DNA from: Acidicapsa acidisoli
GTDB lineage: Bacteria > Acidobacteriota > Terriglobia > Terriglobales > Acidobacteriaceae
Reading direction: 5' to 3'
Assembly: GCF_025685625.1 (NCBI RefSeq)
Contig: NZ_JAGSYI010000004.1
Location: 310,001-374,000, forward strand
DNA: 64,000 nt
Part shown: piece after piece, positions 62,107 through 64,000 of the stretch
How the letters are laid out: each line of letters starts with the position of its first letter
Position numbering within the stretch: position 1 is the first letter of the stretch
Notes under the pieces: model-generated
What the model was told of the DNA's origin: nothing
What the model saw: the letters and a program-made list of their open reading frames with translations, nothing else
Databases searched by the model: none
Position numbers and translations under genes: made by a program

Positions 62107-64000
62107 ATGACCGCAAGCCCCACAACACGTCCCCAGGCACAAATGAGGCCGCGAATTGTCGGCACCCCTCAAATCCGCAAAGAGGGCATCGACAAAGTGC
62201 TGGGCCGCGCCAAATATGTGGACGATCTTGAGCGCGATGGAATGTGGTACGGGGCCACCGTCCGCAGTTCGATTCCACGCGGCCGCATCCGGGCAATCCA
62301 CTACAGCCCCGAAGTCGACTGGAGCGAATTCGTCGTGGTCACCGCCGCCGATATCTCCGGCAAGAATCACATCCAGATGATCTCCGCTGATCAGCCCTGC
62401 CTCGCAGCCGATGCCGTCAACCACTGCGACGAGCCCATCCTCCTACTGGCTCACCCCGACAAGCGTCGCCTTCCCGAGGCCGTAGCCGCCGTCCGCATCG
62501 ACTACGAACCCCTCCCGGCGATTTTGTCCATTGAAGAAAGCGAGTCGCAGCACGAGATCATCTGGGGACCGAATACGAAAGACGGCAATCTCTTCAAAGA
62601 GTTCCACCTCGAAAAAGGCAATGTCGACGATGTCTGGGCAACCGCCGCGTACGTCGTCGAAGGCGAATACCGGACCGGCGCGCAGGAGCACCTCTACATC
62701 GAAAACAACGGCGTAATCGCCGAGTACAGCGATGCCGACGGCCTCACCGTCCGCGGCTCGCTGCAATGCCCTTTCTATGTGCACAAATCGCTGATGGCCG
62801 TCTTTGACCTGCCGCCAGAAAAAGTGCGTGTCATCCAGACCGAAACCGGAGGAGCCTTCGGCGGCAAGGAGGATTACCCCTCGGTGATCGCCTCCCACGC
62901 CGCGCTGCTTGCCCGCAAGGCCGGACGACCGATCAAAATGGTCTACGATCGCATGGAAGACCTGGCCGCAACCACCAAGCGCCACCCATCCCGCACCCGC
63001 CATCGTACTGCCGTCGACAAAGACGGCAGACTGCTCGCAATGGAGATCGACCTCGCCACAGATGGCGGCGCCTATGCCACGCTTTCTTCCACTGTGCTAT
63101 CGCGCGCCACGCTGCATTCGACCGGCCCTTATGTCTGCCCGAATGTGCGCATCAACTCGCGCTCCTGGGCCACAAACACCGTCCCCTACGGCGCATTTCG
63201 AGGCTTCGGCGCTCCGCAATCGATTTTTGCCATCGAGCGCCACATGGAGCAGATCGCCCGCGCCGTCGGCATCGATTCCGCCGAGATACGGCGCAGAAAC
63301 TTCCTGCACGACGGCGACTCCACGGCAACCGAGCAAGTCATGCGCGAGCCAGTCATTCTCGACGCACTGCTCGATCACGCATTGAAAGAGAGCGACTACA
63401 CAGCCAAGCGCGAACGCTTCACGCGCGAGAATCCGCACAGCGCCATCAAGCGCGGCATGGGAATAGCAGCCTTCTATCACGGCTCCGGATTTACCGGCTC
63501 CGGCGAACGCTATCTCAACTCTCTGGCAGGCCTCGATGTAACAGAAAACAACAAGGTGCGCGTCCTCGTATGCAACACCGAATTTGGCCAGGGCACGAAC
63601 ACCATCCTCACCCAGATCGCCGCCGAAGCACTCGCGCTGAGCTACGACGACATCGAGATGGCTCCCTGCGATACAAATATCGTTCCCAACAGCGGCCCAA
63701 CCGTCGCATCGCGCACCTCCATGGTCGTTGGCCGCCTCATCGAACGTTCCGCCCATCAACTGATTTCCTCGCTCAAAGAAAGCGCGGGACTGGCGGATGA
63801 CTATTCCCGCAGTGAGTTCTTCACCGCATGCGAGCGCCTGCGTGAGCAGCAAGGAAAAGTCGAATCTCTGTGCCGTTACGAAGCGCCGCCCAACATCTAC
63901 TGGGATGACCAGAAGTATCGCGGCGAAGCATATCCCGCCTTCGCGTGGGCCGTCTACGTAGCCGAGGTCGCGGTTGACACCGTCACTTACTCCGCCGAAG
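62107..64000 (+). CDS. Xanthine dehydrogenase-family molybdenum subunit, partial
   Basis: The frame is open from ATG 62107 to the right edge, giving 631 residues so far. The N-terminal hammerhead domain begins RIVGTPQIRKEGIDKVLGRA, and the cofactor domain has TGGAFGGKEDYPS (about 248) and AFRGFGAPQSIFA (about 361), hallmark motifs of molybdenum hydroxylases. The rest of the enzyme's C-terminal half, with the catalytic Glu, is outside. Iron-sulfur and FAD subunits are not seen in the window. Substrate is unknown. The enzyme needs the cofactor made by MoaDE. Confidence 0.93.
   Translation, partial: MTASPTTRPQAQMRPRIVGTPQIRKEGIDKVLGRAKYVDDLERDGMWYGATVRSSIPRGRIRAIHYSPEVDWSEFVVVTAADISGKNHIQMISADQPCLAADAVNHCDEPILLLAHPDKRRLPEAVAAVRIDYEPLPAILSIEESESQHEIIWGPNTKDGNLFKEFHLEKGNVDDVWATAAYVVEGEYRTGAQEHLYIENNGVIAEYSDADGLTVRGSLQCPFYVHKSLMAVFDLPPEKVRVIQTETGGAFGGKEDYPSVIASHAALLARKAGRPIKMVYDRMEDLAATTKRHPSRTRHRTAVDKDGRLLAMEIDLATDGGAYATLSSTVLSRATLHSTGPYVCPNVRINSRSWATNTVPYGAFRGFGAPQSIFAIERHMEQIARAVGIDSAEIRRRNFLHDGDSTATEQVMREPVILDALLDHALKESDYTAKRERFTRENPHSAIKRGMGIAAFYHGSGFTGSGERYLNSLAGLDVTENNKVRVLVCNTEFGQGTNTILTQIAAEALALSYDDIEMAPCDTNIVPNSGPTVASRTSMVVGRLIERSAHQLISSLKESAGLADDYSRSEFFTACERLREQQGKVESLCRYEAPPNIYWDDQKYRGEAYPAFAWAVYVAEVAVDTVTYSAE

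Noticed and set aside
63097-63852. Minus-strand frame of 251 codons
   Set aside because: It is antisense to the xanthine dehydrogenase subunit gene, which has intact cofactor motifs.

Overview
The window looks like a chromosomal segment of an Acidobacteriota bacterium, probably Terriglobia/Acidobacteriaceae. This is inferred from gene style, not from a marker gene: a very long LptC/LptA-type protein, a serine/threonine kinase with TPRs, a secreted VWFA-type protein, a secreted S10 peptidase, a quinoprotein-like propeller and many GTG/TTG starts. DNA is moderately GC-rich and densely coding on both strands. I see no rRNA, tRNA, CRISPR, prophage or plasmid genes; most of the window is ordinary core chromosome with a few accessory patches.

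Layout. 1-0.4 kb: the 5' part of a REP-associated IS200-type transposase gene (cut by the window edge) with a REP-like palindrome beside it. 0.4-5 kb: Tat-exported aldo/keto reductase, then katG divergent from oxyR. 5-9.8 kb: smc and a membrane protein. 9.8-14.6 kb: purC, cvpA, a Fis-type regulator, a HAD phosphatase and a TPR-secretin. 14.7-21.2 kb: exported DsbA-like protein, nadE, propeller plus cytochrome c pair, exopolysaccharide initiating sugar transferase. 21.7-25.2 kb: MlaF-like ATPase, mobA, M20 dipeptidase, rhodanese. 25.4-29.3 kb: sigma-54-type response regulator, histidine kinase and lipoprotein operon. 29.4-35.5 kb: methyltransferase-like membrane protein, secreted M20 amidohydrolase, S10 peptidase, S1/P1 nuclease, DUF4160/DUF2442 pair. 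35.5-41.7 kb: tlyA-nadK, ECF sigma/anti-sigma pair, lipoprotein propeller, DUF92 protein. 41.7-52.2 kb: Ser/Thr kinase, a retropepsin-fold protein with altered active sites, and the lptCA-lptB-rpoN cluster. 52.3-64 kb: exported MetX-like hydrolase, VapBC, glyQ-glyS, recO, ferredoxin, Hfq-like/IMPase, VWA protein, MoaD-MoaE fusion and a xanthine dehydrogenase molybdenum subunit running off the right edge.

How the genes work together. katG/oxyR form a classical peroxide-defence pair. rpoN, the NtrC-type regulator and its kinase supply a sigma-54 circuit. mobA, moaDE and the xanthine dehydrogenase subunit are linked through molybdenum cofactor. lptCA and lptB belong to one lipopolysaccharide export machine. 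Several exported degradative enzymes (S10, M20, S1/P1, MetX-like hydrolase) fit a soil heterotroph.

Most noteworthy: (i) an 8-base tandem repeat (consensus GCTAACYN) in two unlinked places, before oxyR and across the glyQ stop codon; (ii) a two-lobed retropepsin-fold protein lacking intact Asp-Thr-Gly motifs; (iii) a MoaD-MoaE fusion whose catalytic Gly-Gly is internal; (iv) a vapBC pair whose promoter predicts a leaderless mRNA; (v) a perfect 10-base inverted repeat between the rhodanese gene and the NtrC-type regulator.
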